DNA of 60,952 nucleotides from Clostridiales bacterium (GCA_012719235.1 JAAYAR010000044.1:1-60952), one strand, 5' to 3'; positions 15,496 to 25,961 are shown, numbered from the stretch's first letter. The notes: a model not told the origin generated them from the sequence alone. Program-made: numbers and translations.

Positions 15496-17301
15496 GTGAT
15501 AAATCAGGAGAATATAAGGAATTTCTCGATAATTGCCCATATTGACCACGGCAAATCAACGCTCGCCGACAGATTGCTGGAGTTGTGCGGCACAGTGGAA
15601 AAGCGTGATATGGAAAACCAGATTCTCGACAGTATGGATCTTGAGCGCGAGCGCGGCATCACAATCAAGGCCCGGGCAGTCAGGATGGAATACAAGTCGC
15701 CTGACGGAAACGAATACGTTTTTAACCTCATAGACACACCGGGCCACGTGGATTTTAACTACGAGGTCTCGCGTTCCCTCGCAGCTTGCGAAGGCGCGGT
15801 CCTTGTGGTTGACTCAACCCAGGGCGTCGAGTCGCAAACCCTCGCCAACACTTATCTCGCTATAGAACACGACCTTGAGATCGTGCCGGTCTTCAACAAG
15901 ACCGACCTTCCGAACGCCGATCCGGAGCGGTGCAAAAAAGAGGTCGAGGCAATTATCGGCCTGCCGGCGATGGACAGCCCCGAGATATCGGCCAAACACG
16001 GGATAAACGTGGAGCAGGTGATCGAGCGCATCATAAGAGATATTCCGGCTCCGTCGGGCGACAGGACGGCCCCTTTAAAGGCCCTGATCTTCGACACTCA
16101 GTATGAGAGCTATCGGGGCGTCATTGTATATATCCGCGTTATGGACGGCTCCATCAGACCCGGTATGACCGTGAGAATGATGAACACCGGAGCGGAATAC
16201 AACGTCGTGGAGACCGGATACCTTGCACCGAGAAGCATGGTGCCGTCGCCCTGCCTTGAGGCCGGTGAAGTAGGTTATTTCACCGCCAGTATCAAGAATG
16301 TGGCTGATACGCGCGTCGGCGATACTGTGACGGGCGCGGCGAATCCCGCAAAGGAAGCGCTGCAAGGGTACCGCGCTGCTCAGCAGATGGTTTTCGCGGG
16401 AGTGTACCCGCTTGACGGGGCGAAATTTGCGGATCTTCGCGATGCGCTTGAAAAGCTGAAGCTGAATGACGCGTCGCTATCTTTTGAGCCCGAGACGTCG
16501 GTCGCCCTGGGGTTCGGTTTCCGCTGCGGATTTCTCGGGCTTTTGCACATGGAAGTCATCATAGAGCGGCTCGAGCGTGAGTTCAACATGGAACTGATAA
16601 CAACGATGCCGAGCGTTATCTACCACGTGGTTAAAACGAACGGGAAGATGATGGTTATCGACAACCCTCTCAACTATCCGAACCCGAGCGAAATCGAATA
16701 TTGCGAGGAGCCCTTCGTGGAGGCCTCCATCCTGACGCCCGCCGAATACGTCGGGAACATCATGGAGCTCTGCCAGGACAGGCGGGGCGAACTCAAAGGC
16801 ATGGATTATCTTGACGCGGACAGGGTCGAGCTCAAATATGAGCTGCCTCTTAACGAGATAATATACGACTTCTTCGACGCTCTCAAATCACGCACCCGGG
16901 GTTACGCTTCGCTCAACTATGAACTTTCCGGATATCGCAGGTCAAACCTAGTCAAGCTGGACATATTGCTCAACGGCGATCTGATAGATGCTCTTAGCCT
17001 TATTGTTCACGCGGACAAAGCCTATCCCCGCGCCCGCAGGATGGCCGAGAAGCTGAAAGACAATATCCCGCGGCAGATGTTTGAGATCCCGGTGCAGGCC
17101 GCGATAGGCGGCAAGATAATCGCCCGTGAGACGATCAAGGCTATGCGCAAGGACGTGCTGGCAAAGTGCTACGGGGGAGACATCACCAGAAAAAAGAAGC
17201 TGCTTGAAAAACAGAAGGAGGGCAAAAAGCGCATGCGCTCCTTCGGAACGGTCCAGGTACCGCAGGAGGCGTTCATGGCGGTGCTGAAGCTTGACGAGTA
17301 G
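15496..17301 (+). CDS. lepA: Elongation factor 4 (LepA), back-translocating GTPase
   Basis: 601 residues, full length. G-domain motifs are [10 protein letters not shown] near residue 14, the switch segment [15 protein letters not shown] near 80 and NKTDLP near 134. The EF-G-like domains follow, with the LepA-specific C-terminal domain ending [18 protein letters not shown]. It binds ribosomes and remodels stalled or mistranslocated complexes under ionic stress. GTG start at 15496, 7 nt after GGAGG. Confidence 0.97.
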   Translation: MINQENIRNFSIIAHIDHGKSTLADRLLELCGTVEKRDMENQILDSMDLERERGITIKARAVRMEYKSPDGNEYVFNLIDTPGHVDFNYEVSRSLAACEGAVLVVDSTQGVESQTLANTYLAIEHDLEIVPVFNKTDLPNADPERCKKEVEAIIGLPAMDSPEISAKHGINVEQVIERIIRDIPAPSGDRTAPLKALIFDTQYESYRGVIVYIRVMDGSIRPGMTVRMMNTGAEYNVVETGYLAPRSMVPSPCLEAGEVGYFTASIKNVADTRVGDTVTGAANPAKEALQGYRAAQQMVFAGVYPLDGAKFADLRDALEKLKLNDASLSFEPETSVALGFGFRCGFLGLLHMEVIIERLEREFNMELITTMPSVIYHVVKTNGKMMVIDNPLNYPNPSEIEYCEEPFVEASILTPAEYVGNIMELCQDRRGELKGMDYLDADRVELKYELPLNEIIYDFFDALKSRTRGYASLNYELSGYRRSNLVKLDILLNGDLIDALSLIVHADKAYPRARRMAEKLKDNIPRQMFEIPVQAAIGGKIIARETIKAMRKDVLAKCYGGDITRKKKLLEKQKEGKKRMRSFGTVQVPQEAFMAVLKLDE

Positions 17302-17345
17302 CGCGGCTGCTCGAACAGATCATTACGGGGGGAGGCTGAGCGGTA

Positions 17346-18482
17346 ATGAACAAAAAGCTGGGTATATATGTCCATATCCCGTTCTGCCGTGCCAAATGCA
17401 GTTACTGTGATTTCTATTCGGTCACAGGTTCGGACAATCTGTTCGGCGCTTATTCCGAGGCCCTGAAGACGCACATACGCGAGGCCGCCGAACAGCTGGC
17501 CGAGTGCGACGTCGATACGATATATTTCGGCGGCGGCACGCCGACGCATTTCGGTGCGAAGCGCCTGTGCGCCGTTCTGAACGAGATTGCGAAGAGGTTT
17601 TATATAACCGAAAAAGCCGAGATCACGTTTGAGGCAAACCCCGAGAGCCTGGACGGGGAAGACGCCCTCAGGCTTCGCAGGGCCGGCTTCAACCGCGTCT
17701 CGATCGGCGTTCAGTCAAACGATAATCTCACGCTGAGACAACTGGGCAGACCGCATACCTGGGAGCGGGCGAAGCGCGCTGTGAGAGCCTGCAGAGATGC
17801 GGGGTTCCAGAACCTGAGCATAGACCTGATGTACGGGCTGCCGGGGCAGACGTTGAAAAAATGGGAGGCCTCGATCGCGGACGGGATAGCGCTCGAACCC
17901 GAGCATATCTCCTGCTACGGCCTGAAACTCGAGGAGGGCACGCCCCTTTTCGAGCGGCGCGCCGAACTTGAGCTGCCGGATGACGACTGCCAGGCCGATA
18001 TGTATGCAGCGGCCGTCGAACGGCTCGACGAGGAAGGATACGCCCAGTATGAGATATCGAATTTTGCCAGGAAGGGATTTGCGTCGCGCCACAATATGAA
18101 ATACTGGACGCTGGGAGAGTATCTTGGCTTTGGCGCGTCGGCGCATTCAGACCTCAACGGCCGCCGCTTTGCCTGTGTTAAAGACGTCAGACAATATATT
18201 GAGAGAATTCGCAGCGGGGAAAAAGTTATGACCGATCTCGAGTTTTTGCCGCCGCAGGCGCGCGCGGGAGAGTACATCATGCTCGGTCTGCGTACCGTAA
18301 GGGGTATTTCATCCGCAGAGTTCACGTCACGCTACGGTGAAGGCTTTGAGAAGCTGAGACCGTATATCCGGAAACTTGTCAGCGCCGGCTTTGCCCGCGA
18401 GGTCGGCGAGCGTGTGAGACTGACGACGAAGGGGTTTCTGGTATCCAACGTGATAATAGGGAATCTGCTCGACTATCTGTAA
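17346..18482 (+). CDS. hemW: Radical SAM protein HemW (heme chaperone, HemN-like)
   Basis: 378 residues. The N-terminal YVHIPFCRAKCSYCDFYS carries the CxxxCxxC triad binding the radical-SAM 4Fe-4S cluster. FGGGTPT follows near 60, then the family segments VSIGVQS and LMYGLPGQT. The C-terminal HemN_C domain includes YWTLGEYLGFGASAHS. HemW-type proteins bind heme and lack true coproporphyrinogen oxidase activity. The lepA-hemW order is conserved in Firmicutes (where hrcA often follows; here it does not). Short intergenic distance, likely cotranscribed. Confidence 0.93.
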   Translation: MNKKLGIYVHIPFCRAKCSYCDFYSVTGSDNLFGAYSEALKTHIREAAEQLAECDVDTIYFGGGTPTHFGAKRLCAVLNEIAKRFYITEKAEITFEANPESLDGEDALRLRRAGFNRVSIGVQSNDNLTLRQLGRPHTWERAKRAVRACRDAGFQNLSIDLMYGLPGQTLKKWEASIADGIALEPEHISCYGLKLEEGTPLFERRAELELPDDDCQADMYAAAVERLDEEGYAQYEISNFARKGFASRHNMKYWTLGEYLGFGASAHSDLNGRRFACVKDVRQYIERIRSGEKVMTDLEFLPPQARAGEYIMLGLRTVRGISSAEFTSRYGEGFEKLRPYIRKLVSAGFAREVGERVRLTTKGFLVSNVIIGNLLDYL

Positions 18483-18540
18483 AGTTATGCCCGCTGAAGC
18501 CTGTTTGCTTCCGTCCGGTCAGGTGATCGAAAAAGTCTCT

Positions 18541-18568
18541 TTTAAACCGGTCGGAAATGCTGTAAAAT
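18541..18568 (+). promoter_or_regulatory. Weak promoter candidate before the zinc-ribbon gene
   Basis: TTTAAA (18541-18546), 16 nt, TAAAAT (18563-18568), about 30 nt before the start codon. Confidence 0.35.
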
Positions 18569-18597
18569 AAACCTTTACAGGAAGGAGAGGCAGCGGT

Positions 18598-20658
18598 ATG
18601 ACGTATTGCCCGAATTGCGGCAGCAGCGTAAGATCAGGCTCCGGGTACTGCCAGAACTGCGGCGAGATTATTGAACCGACCGTACAGATGCCTCCTCTTG
18701 ACCCCAAGAACCCCGAGCCCTACACCGCCGGCGAGCGAATGGAGTCTTTTCCTCCGCTTTTTGAAAATACCGCCGATCAGAAGTCCGAAGGGGCCGCGAA
18801 CCAGCCGGCGGCCGCAAACGGAATTCAGCCGCATGCTGTCCGGCAAAGGTCGGGAGGCAGAAACTTCCTGCTGCTTACCGTGATCGTGCTTGTTATCGCG
18901 GCGGCTGCCGCCGCGGGAGTATACGCCCTTTTACCGGAGTTCAAAAGAGCGGACGGGGATCCCGTATTCTATATATGTGAAGGCCTTTTGTACATGCACA
19001 GGGGCTCCAGGGTGGCAGATACCTGCGTCGTATTTGATCTTTCCGGTCAGATACAGTCAGCCGAGGAGCAGTATGGCGGCGCGCGTCAGGCTGCCGGCAC
19101 CTTTTTTGAAAGTTTCTATTACGATGAAGGCAGCGAGACGCTCTACTTTTTAGATTTTCAGGACAGCCTGTACTGCGTGAAAATAAACAAGGGTTTTGGC
19201 AAAAAGGATATTCAGGACAGGGTAAAGCTCATTTCCGGGCAGGTATTCTCCCCGGAAACAGGTGATGAAGGCCCTCTGCGCACGGGATATTCCGTTCTGC
19301 CGGCGACCGGTCAGGTCTTCTTCCTGAAGCAGGCAGGTCAGAGCAGGAAGCTGTACGTATACGCCGGCGGCGAGACCCGCCTTCTTTCGGAGGACGCGGA
19401 GGCCTACGGCGTGTCGAGCTCGGGTGAGAGCGCCCTGTTTCTTAAGAAAAATCCTGCGCCGCTCGACAGGAGCGAATACACTATGTACATCTGCTCCACG
19501 CAGAGCGGCGATCTCATAAAGGTCGATTCGAAAGTGAGTTCCGTAAAAAAGCTGGACGACTCGTTTGATCTTATCTGGTACACGAGGTTTGACCCCGATA
19601 ACAATAGCGGCCCGGTGTCCGTTTGGATCGGGGGCAGGACGATAGAGAATGAGCTGGTCCTGTCGAATCTTAAGTCCTGCGGCGGCTTCTCGGACAGCGG
19701 ATTTTATTACGGCGTGCAGTCAACACAGAAACTGAACGTCTGGGATTATATAGCGGACATAGATCCGGGCGACAGCAATTACGGGTCATACTCGACGCTC
19801 AGGGGAGTACTCAGGAACTCGACCTTTGAAAGAACGAGCCAGACCGTGAGTTTCTGGAGCGAGAGCGGCAGCAGCGAGCTGGCGCGAAACGTCGCCTCAT
19901 GGGAGGTGCTCAATGCCGAAAACGGCCTTCTCTCGATGCAGATATACGACTTTTCTCAGCAGGAGATCCTGGATATAGAAGACGTGAGGAGCGCCTTTTC
20001 CGCTATAGAGTTTTTTGAGAATACCGATGTTTTCTCGAGCAGTTACTTCTCGTTCGGCGGCGGCGCCGCTTTTGAGGGAGAAGGTCTCACATACTGCTGC
20101 ATTTCCCCGGAAGGCAACGAGGTCTGGATGATAGACAACTCGGGCGGAAGGGGGGTCCTGTACAGCTGCACGGTAGCCGAGGACGGCTTTATAGACCGCA
20201 CAAGGATCGCAGGCGACGTTGCCGCCGCGGAGTGCTGGCCCGAACGGAACGCCGTTTTGTTTGCGAGCGATTACAACCACAATACAAAGCGCTGCGATCT
20301 GTACGTTCTGGAAGAGGGGACGGTCAGCTGCATATCGTATGACGTGTACCTGCCCGGGTGGGAGGTGCAGCTCTTTGACGGAGGCGCGGCGATCGCATAT
20401 CTGAAAGACCCCGTTTTTTCGGACGATGCATTTGAAGCTGACCTGTATTACTATTTTGAAGGCGAGTCGGTATTCGTAGCCCGGGATGTGAGGGGTTTCG
20501 CGTGCGTGTCGTTTGATCGCATGTTTTATCTTTCGGCCGCAGCGAAAAGGAACCCGGTGCTGTATTTATACAACGGCGAGCATGCACCGGCGGCAAAAGA
20601 CGTGTGGGCGGTGTTTGCTCCCGGCGTGCAGGCGGGGCTCCGGCTCAAGGGTAGTTAG
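18598..20658 (+). CDS. Zinc-ribbon membrane protein with large extracytoplasmic domain
   Basis: 686 residues. Residues 4-21 form a zinc ribbon (Cys4, Cys7, Cys18, Cys21). A Pro/Ala/Asn-rich linker follows, then a single transmembrane helix at about 89-112. The remaining roughly 570 residues would be outside. That part is rich in Tyr, Ser, Asp and Gly, with repeated short motifs such as SETLYFLDFQDSLYCV, GQVFFLKQAGQSRKLYVY and DADIVLM-like strands, which suggests a beta-propeller. It lies 15 nt upstream of gdpP, in the position that YybS holds in Bacillus. Function unknown; a cytoplasmic zinc ribbon linked to an external sensor is the visible architecture. Ribosome site AGGAAGGAGAGG. Confidence 0.8.
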   Translation: MTYCPNCGSSVRSGSGYCQNCGEIIEPTVQMPPLDPKNPEPYTAGERMESFPPLFENTADQKSEGAANQPAAANGIQPHAVRQRSGGRNFLLLTVIVLVIAAAAAAGVYALLPEFKRADGDPVFYICEGLLYMHRGSRVADTCVVFDLSGQIQSAEEQYGGARQAAGTFFESFYYDEGSETLYFLDFQDSLYCVKINKGFGKKDIQDRVKLISGQVFSPETGDEGPLRTGYSVLPATGQVFFLKQAGQSRKLYVYAGGETRLLSEDAEAYGVSSSGESALFLKKNPAPLDRSEYTMYICSTQSGDLIKVDSKVSSVKKLDDSFDLIWYTRFDPDNNSGPVSVWIGGRTIENELVLSNLKSCGGFSDSGFYYGVQSTQKLNVWDYIADIDPGDSNYGSYSTLRGVLRNSTFERTSQTVSFWSESGSSELARNVASWEVLNAENGLLSMQIYDFSQQEILDIEDVRSAFSAIEFFENTDVFSSSYFSFGGGAAFEGEGLTYCCISPEGNEVWMIDNSGGRGVLYSCTVAEDGFIDRTRIAGDVAAAECWPERNAVLFASDYNHNTKRCDLYVLEEGTVSCISYDVYLPGWEVQLFDGGAAIAYLKDPVFSDDAFEADLYYYFEGESVFVARDVRGFACVSFDRMFYLSAAAKRNPVLYLYNGEHAPAAKDVWAVFAPGVQAGLRLKGS

Positions 20659-20673
20659 TTTATCGGCGGCGGC

Positions 20674-22704
20674 ATGCGCAGAAAGGCGGATAGCGGTTTG
20701 AAATCAAAATTGAGATCCGGACACAGCGATTTTTCGGTCGGGGGCCCGTATTTGACTCTTCTGCTGGTCTTTGCCGCTGTCAGTGCCGTGATCGCTGTTT
20801 CAATCAATGAACACTCGCTTTTATATCTGGCCGGAGCGGAGGCTGGCACCGCCGTCATATGCTTTTTTGCCGTATTTCTGAGCGTAAAACTCTACCGCAG
20901 GCGCGTTTTGCGTATGATGGACAGCATATCCCGCTACTTATCGCTCTCCGACAACGAAACGCTCGCCAGATATCCCATCCCCGTGGCGATCATCAGTCTG
21001 GAGACGGAGGAGCTCCAGTGGTGCAACGACATGTTTCTTGACATCGTTCAGGGCGCAGAGGGCCTTCAGGAGAGACGGATCACCCGTCTGATCCAGGGGT
21101 TTTCGACGCGCTGGCTCCTGGAGGGGAAGAGCGAAGCTCCGGGTATAGTCTCTGTCGGCGATACAAAGCACATGGTCTTCGGGTGCGTCATGCGCTCCGC
21201 GGCCTACGGGCGAATTGCCGCCACATTCTGGGTGGATGTCACGGATTATGAAGAGACGGCCCGCGAATACCAGCTCTCAAGGCCTAACGTAGCGATATTG
21301 ACGCTCGACAATTACTCCGACCTGATAGCCAACATGTCTGACACGGCCCGTTCGGGAGTTATCGCGGCGATAGACGAAAAAGTGAACAGCTGGGCGCAGG
21401 GTGTGGACGGGCTTTTGTTCAAGACCGAGAGGGAGAGATATATATTTATCTTCGAAGAGCGCTGGCTCTCCCACTTTACGCAGAAAAAGTTCTCGGTGCT
21501 GGAATCTGTGAGGCAGGTAGTGAGCCCCGGCGGACTTCCCGCTACGCTGAGCATCGGAGTGGGCCACGGCGGCTCCTCGTTCAGCGAGAATTACCAGCTC
21601 GCAAGCCAGAGCCTGGACATGGCCCTCTCCCGCGGCGGAGATCAGGCCGTAGTCAGGGACATGAGCAATTTCTCTTTCTACGGCGGGCGCGCGAAAGAGA
21701 CGGAAAAGCAGATAAGGGTCAAAGCCCGGGTCATAGCGACCGCTCTGGGGGAACTGATATCGGACGCGTCATCCGTTTTTGTGATGGGGCACGTCAACGA
21801 GGATATAGACTCGATAGGCGCCGCGGCAGGCATCTGCTGCATCGCTCGCAAATGGGACACACAGGCCTTCATTGTGATAGACCGTGACAGGAACGACGCG
21901 AAGAACCTCATAGCCAGGCTCGAAGCGCTCGATGAGTATGACGGAAGGTTTATCAGCGCGCAGGACGCCCTGATGAGGGCCGACGGCAAGTCGCTTCTCG
22001 TAGTAGTGGATACGAACCGTCCGGCGCAGGTGCGGTCACAGGAACTCCTGCTCTCTTTTAACCGCATAGTCGTCATAGACCACCACCGGCGGGCGGCCGA
22101 CTATATCGAAAGGGCCACGCTCTACTTCCATGAGCCGTTCGCGTCCTCCGCCAGCGAACTGGTCGTAGAGATCATGCAGTACCTCGTCTCCGCTTCGGAT
22201 ATCCTTAAGGCGGAGGCGGACGCCCTTCTCGGAGGTATGGTACTGGATACGAAGAGCTTCAGCGTGCGCACCGGCGGGCGGACTTTTGAGGCAGCCGCCT
22301 TTATCAGAAGAGCGGGAGCGGATACGGTTGAGGTAAAAAAACTGTTCCAGTCCAATCTTGCGGACACCGTGGAGCGATATGAGATCGTCAGAGCGGCGCG
22401 TCTGTATCACGGGGACATAGCGATCTCTGTGCTTGAGCGCCAGACAGACAGGTCTCTTGCCGCCCAGGCCGCCGACGAGCTGCTGACGATATCCGGCATA
22501 TCTGCCTCGTTTGTGCTCTTCCCGGAGGCGGATAAGGTCATAATCTCCGCGAGATCGATAGGCGAGACCAACGTCCAGGTCATCCTCGAATCGCTCGGAG
22601 GGGGCGGCAACACCGCTACCGCGGGCGCTCAGCTTGAGAACGTGACCGTGCAGCAGGCTCTGGCGGAGCTTGTAGCGGCAATAGACAAATATTACGAAGG
22701 ATAG
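20674..22704 (+). CDS. gdpP: Membrane-bound c-di-AMP phosphodiesterase GdpP (DHH/DHHA1)
   Basis: 676 residues. Two transmembrane helices occur in the first 75 residues, then a PAS-like sensor (about 95-190), a degenerate GGDEF domain (about 190-320, no GGDEF motif) and a DHH/DHHA1 phosphodiesterase. Catalytic motifs are GHVNEDIDSIGA near 372 (the usual NxDxDSIGA form) and DHHRR near 469. It hydrolyses c-di-AMP to pApA and so sets potassium and osmotic homeostasis and cell-wall stress responses. The DHHA1 glycine motif reads GGGGN near 643, where most homologues have GGGH. The gdpP-rplI-dnaB order is the classical Firmicutes order. It abuts rplI, whose leader overlaps its end. Confidence 0.92.
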   Translation: MRRKADSGLKSKLRSGHSDFSVGGPYLTLLLVFAAVSAVIAVSINEHSLLYLAGAEAGTAVICFFAVFLSVKLYRRRVLRMMDSISRYLSLSDNETLARYPIPVAIISLETEELQWCNDMFLDIVQGAEGLQERRITRLIQGFSTRWLLEGKSEAPGIVSVGDTKHMVFGCVMRSAAYGRIAATFWVDVTDYEETAREYQLSRPNVAILTLDNYSDLIANMSDTARSGVIAAIDEKVNSWAQGVDGLLFKTERERYIFIFEERWLSHFTQKKFSVLESVRQVVSPGGLPATLSIGVGHGGSSFSENYQLASQSLDMALSRGGDQAVVRDMSNFSFYGGRAKETEKQIRVKARVIATALGELISDASSVFVMGHVNEDIDSIGAAAGICCIARKWDTQAFIVIDRDRNDAKNLIARLEALDEYDGRFISAQDALMRADGKSLLVVVDTNRPAQVRSQELLLSFNRIVVIDHHRRAADYIERATLYFHEPFASSASELVVEIMQYLVSASDILKAEADALLGGMVLDTKSFSVRTGGRTFEAAAFIRRAGADTVEVKKLFQSNLADTVERYEIVRAARLYHGDIAISVLERQTDRSLAAQAADELLTISGISASFVLFPEADKVIISARSIGETNVQVILESLGGGGNTATAGAQLENVTVQQALAELVAAIDKYYEG

Positions 22705-22716
22705 GAGTTGAGTGTA

Positions 22717-23163
22717 ATGAAGGTGATCCTTCGACAGGATATCAAGGGGCACGGGAAAAAAGACGATATAGTGGAGGTCTCCGACGGTTACGCGCGCAAT
22801 TATCTGCTTCCCCGGAATCTGGCGGTCCAGGCGACGGCAGACAATCTCAACAGCGCAAAACAGGTGGCAAAGGCCAAAGCGCTGCGGCTCGCCCGCGAAA
22901 AAGAGGATGCACAGGCGCTTGCGGAAAAGCTCAGATCATGTGAAGCCGTGATAAAAGCGCGCGCCGGAACGACCGGGAAGCTGTTCGGGGCGGTGACGTC
23001 CCAGGAGATATCCGACGCATTTAAAAAACAGTTCGACCTCGATATAGACAAAAAGCGGATAATACAGGACGAGCCCATAAAACAGTACGGCAGATACGAG
23101 CTTAAATATAAACTCGGCAGCGAGGTAACGGGGACCTTGTACGTGGTCGTCACCGAGGAATAG
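22717..23163 (+). CDS. rplI: 50S ribosomal protein L9
   Basis: 148 residues. MKVILRQDIKGHGKKDDIVEV is the conserved 23S-binding N-domain, joined by the long central helix (about residues 45-75) to the C-domain ending ELKYKLGSEVTGTLYVVVTEE. I chose the ATG at 22717 because GGAG lies 8-9 nt upstream; an in-frame TTG three codons earlier has no room for a ribosome site. Likely cotranscribed with gdpP. Confidence 0.97.
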   Translation: MKVILRQDIKGHGKKDDIVEVSDGYARNYLLPRNLAVQATADNLNSAKQVAKAKALRLAREKEDAQALAEKLRSCEAVIKARAGTTGKLFGAVTSQEISDAFKKQFDLDIDKKRIIQDEPIKQYGRYELKYKLGSEVTGTLYVVVTEE

Positions 23164-23275
23164 CTCATTCCCGGCGTACAAACGGACAGTCCGCTAACCA
23201 GCGGACGGGGGCCGTTCGCACTGCGCGTCACGGGATATAGATATGTATATTCCCGCAAATGGGGGGTGAGAGAAG

Positions 23276-24637
23276 TTGAATGAATTTACGCTGTCGCGGG
23301 TTCCGCAGAGCATCGAGGCGGAGCAGGCTGTACTTGGCTCCATGCTCATCGACTCGCGCTGCATACCGGATATCATAGACAAGCTCAAGCCGGAGTGTTT
23401 TTATCTTGAAAAGAACAGGGAGATTTTCGAGATAATATATTCGATGTTTACGTACTCCCAGATCATAGACCCCGTAACTGTGCTTGACAGGATGAAGGCC
23501 GCAGGGGTATATGATGAGAACACGTCGAGGTCCTACATCCTGCAGCTGATGGAGATCACCCCGACGGCGGCGAACGTCGGAGCGTACGTGCGCATCCTTC
23601 AGGATAAGGCGATGCTCCGCGCTCTCACCGACATGTGTTCACAGGTCATGGAACTGGCGCAGCGGGAAGAGGGCGAGGCCGCGCAGGTCCTTGAAATCGC
23701 CGAGCGAAGAATCTATGATATAAGGGCGGGAAAGGGCGTTTCCGGCCTGGAGCACATATCCAGGGTCCTTTCACATTACTACGAACTTCTCGGAGAGCGC
23801 TCGCGCAGCGAAAAGTCGATCCCGGGCCTTCCGACCGGGTTTACGGATCTTGACGAGGTCATTTCGGGACTGAACAACACGGATCTGATACTGATCGCTT
23901 CACGCCCCGGTATGGGCAAAACAAGCTTCGCTTTAAACATTGCCGTAAACGCGGGAAAGAAGACGGATAAAGCGATCGCGTTCTTCTCTCTGGAAATGTC
24001 GAAGGAGCAGCTTGCGATGCGCCTGATATCCTCCGTGGCATTTGTCGACAGCCACAAACTCATGACGGGCAGGATCGGGGCGTCCGACTGGGAGAAGATC
24101 ATGACGGCGGCTGCGGCTATAAGCAAGATCAATATGTTTGTTGACGACAATCCGACCGTAACGGTGGCCGACATCAGCGCCAGCTGCCGCAGGATATCGA
24201 ACCTCGGGCTTGTGGTAATCGATTATCTTCAGCTGATGCAGAGCGCTTCCGGCAAAGTCCGCCCGGGCGACAACCGGGTCCAGATAGTCAGCGATATCTC
24301 CCGCGCTCTCAAGATAATGGCGAAAGAACTGGGCGTTCCGGTCATCTGCCTGTCACAGCTCAACCGCGCTGCCGAATCCAGCCAGGACAAGCGCCCGACA
24401 CTTGCGAACCTGCGCGATTCCGGCTCGATAGAGCAGGACGCCGATATCGTGCTCATGCTCTACAGGGAGGACTACTACGCAAGGCTCAAAGACGGCTCGG
24501 CGCCAGACAACAACACCGCTGAGTGCATAGTGGCGAAAAACCGCCACGGCGCGACAGGCGTCGTCAAATTGCAGTGGCTGCAGCAATATACGACCTTCTC
24601 CGGCAGAGAGTGGGTTCACGATGAAGACGATTTCTAG
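23276..24637 (+). CDS. dnaB: Replicative DNA helicase DnaB
   Basis: 453 residues, standard length. The N-terminal primase-interacting domain starts RVPQSIEAEQAVLGSML. The RecA-like motor has Walker A SRPGMGKTS near 209, Walker B VVIDYLQLM, and the later LSQLNRAAESSQDKRPTLANLRDSGSIEQDAD segment. It unwinds the chromosome at the fork. TTG start behind GGGGGTGAG; the nearest ATG is out of frame. The 112-nt gap after rplI holds two small hairpins, including GTCCGCT/AGCGGAC. It overlaps tilS by 17 nt. Confidence 0.97.
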   Translation: MNEFTLSRVPQSIEAEQAVLGSMLIDSRCIPDIIDKLKPECFYLEKNREIFEIIYSMFTYSQIIDPVTVLDRMKAAGVYDENTSRSYILQLMEITPTAANVGAYVRILQDKAMLRALTDMCSQVMELAQREEGEAAQVLEIAERRIYDIRAGKGVSGLEHISRVLSHYYELLGERSRSEKSIPGLPTGFTDLDEVISGLNNTDLILIASRPGMGKTSFALNIAVNAGKKTDKAIAFFSLEMSKEQLAMRLISSVAFVDSHKLMTGRIGASDWEKIMTAAAAISKINMFVDDNPTVTVADISASCRRISNLGLVVIDYLQLMQSASGKVRPGDNRVQIVSDISRALKIMAKELGVPVICLSQLNRAAESSQDKRPTLANLRDSGSIEQDADIVLMLYREDYYARLKDGSAPDNNTAECIVAKNRHGATGVVKLQWLQQYTTFSGREWVHDEDDF

Positions 24638-25958
24638 GTTCCTTTCATACTGCGACTCATACGGAATGCTCCCCCGGGGGGAGCGCATTATGTGCGCTGT
24701 GTCAGGCGGCTCCGATTCAACTGCCATGCTCTGTATGCTGATGGAAGCGGCGCCCGAGCGCGAATTACAGATCGAGGCCGCCCACTTCAACCACCGCCTG
24801 CGTGGTGAAGAATCGGACAGGGATGAGGAGTTTGTACGGGAGTTCTGCCTTGAAAGAGGGATACCGCTTCACTCGGGCAGCGGGGACGTAGCGGCCGTGT
24901 CCGACAAAACGGGAAAAGGTATAGAGGAGACAGCGCGCAAATTGCGCTACGAGTTCCTTGAGAGCGCCGCCCGACGCTCAGGCTGCGGCGCGGTGGCCAC
25001 CGGACATACGGCGGACGACAACGCCGAAACGGTGATCATGAATCTGCTCCGGGGTTCAGGAGCACGCGGCCTGGCGGGCATCCCCCCGCGAAGGGGCTCG
25101 ATCATCAGGCCCGTGCTCTGCTTTACAAGGAGCGAACTGCGCGGGTACCTCGCGGAAAAAGGGGTCGGCTACGTCGAGGATTCGACGAACGAGGACCGCG
25201 CGTACACCCGCAACAGGATTAGGCTTGAAGTGATGCCGGTCATTCGCGAGTTGAATCCGTCATGCGCCGGTGATATACTATCAGCCTGTGAACTCCTGCG
25301 AAGGGACGACGCATTTCTTGACGGCCTTGCGGTGGATTATCTTGCTGCGGGACCGGTGGGGAAAATCGACGCCGGGTCGCTTTGTGCTCTTCCGCTGCCC
25401 GTGGCTTCCCGCGTTATCCGCCTCGCCGCTCCCGGGGATACGGAGCTGACACGCGAGAGGATCGAAACCGTGCTCGAATTTGCGAAGAGCGGCAGATCGG
25501 GTACAGCCGTACAGCTTCCCGGCGGCTTTGAAGCGAGACTTGACCAGGGGATACTGTCATTCAGCCGATCGGCGGACGCCTGTAAAATTGAGAGATTCGA
25601 CCTTAAGCCCGGGAAGACGGATATACCGGGAACACGCTGGACGGTGAGCTGTTCATACCGGCGCGCGGAGCCGGGCGACACCTGCACAAAATACCGCTTT
25701 GCGGTGAAAGGCGGGTGCACCGATCTGAATATCCGTTCAAGGCAGGAAAAAGACGCCCTCACGCTGAAGTATCGGGGCGGGACCAGAACGCTGAAGAAGC
25801 TGTTTATCGAGGCAAGAATTCCGGTCCGTGAGCGCGGGCTGGTGCCGGTGCTCGCATCCGGCCCCAGAGCGATCGCCGTTCCTGGTTTTGGTATCGACGA
25901 GCATTTTCGGGCGAAAGCCGGAGAGTGTGCGTATATTATTAATTTTTCAGAGGAATAA
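24621..25958 (+). CDS. tilS: tRNA(Ile)-lysidine synthetase TilS
   Basis: 445 residues. The N-type ATP-pyrophosphatase signature CAVSGGSDSTAML lies near residue 25, followed by AAHFNHRLRGEESDRDE and ATGHTADDNAETVIMNLLRGSG. The C-terminal domain of about 120 residues is TilS_C. It modifies C34 of tRNA-Ile(CAU) to lysidine so that it reads AUA. The ATG lies within the end of dnaB, giving coupled translation. tilS-hpt-ftsH is a conserved order in Firmicutes. Confidence 0.96.
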   Translation: MKTISRFLSYCDSYGMLPRGERIMCAVSGGSDSTAMLCMLMEAAPERELQIEAAHFNHRLRGEESDRDEEFVREFCLERGIPLHSGSGDVAAVSDKTGKGIEETARKLRYEFLESAARRSGCGAVATGHTADDNAETVIMNLLRGSGARGLAGIPPRRGSIIRPVLCFTRSELRGYLAEKGVGYVEDSTNEDRAYTRNRIRLEVMPVIRELNPSCAGDILSACELLRRDDAFLDGLAVDYLAAGPVGKIDAGSLCALPLPVASRVIRLAAPGDTELTRERIETVLEFAKSGRSGTAVQLPGGFEARLDQGILSFSRSADACKIERFDLKPGKTDIPGTRWTVSCSYRRAEPGDTCTKYRFAVKGGCTDLNIRSRQEKDALTLKYRGGTRTLKKLFIEARIPVRERGLVPVLASGPRAIAVPGFGIDEHFRAKAGECAYIINFSEE

Positions 25959-25961
25959 AAT

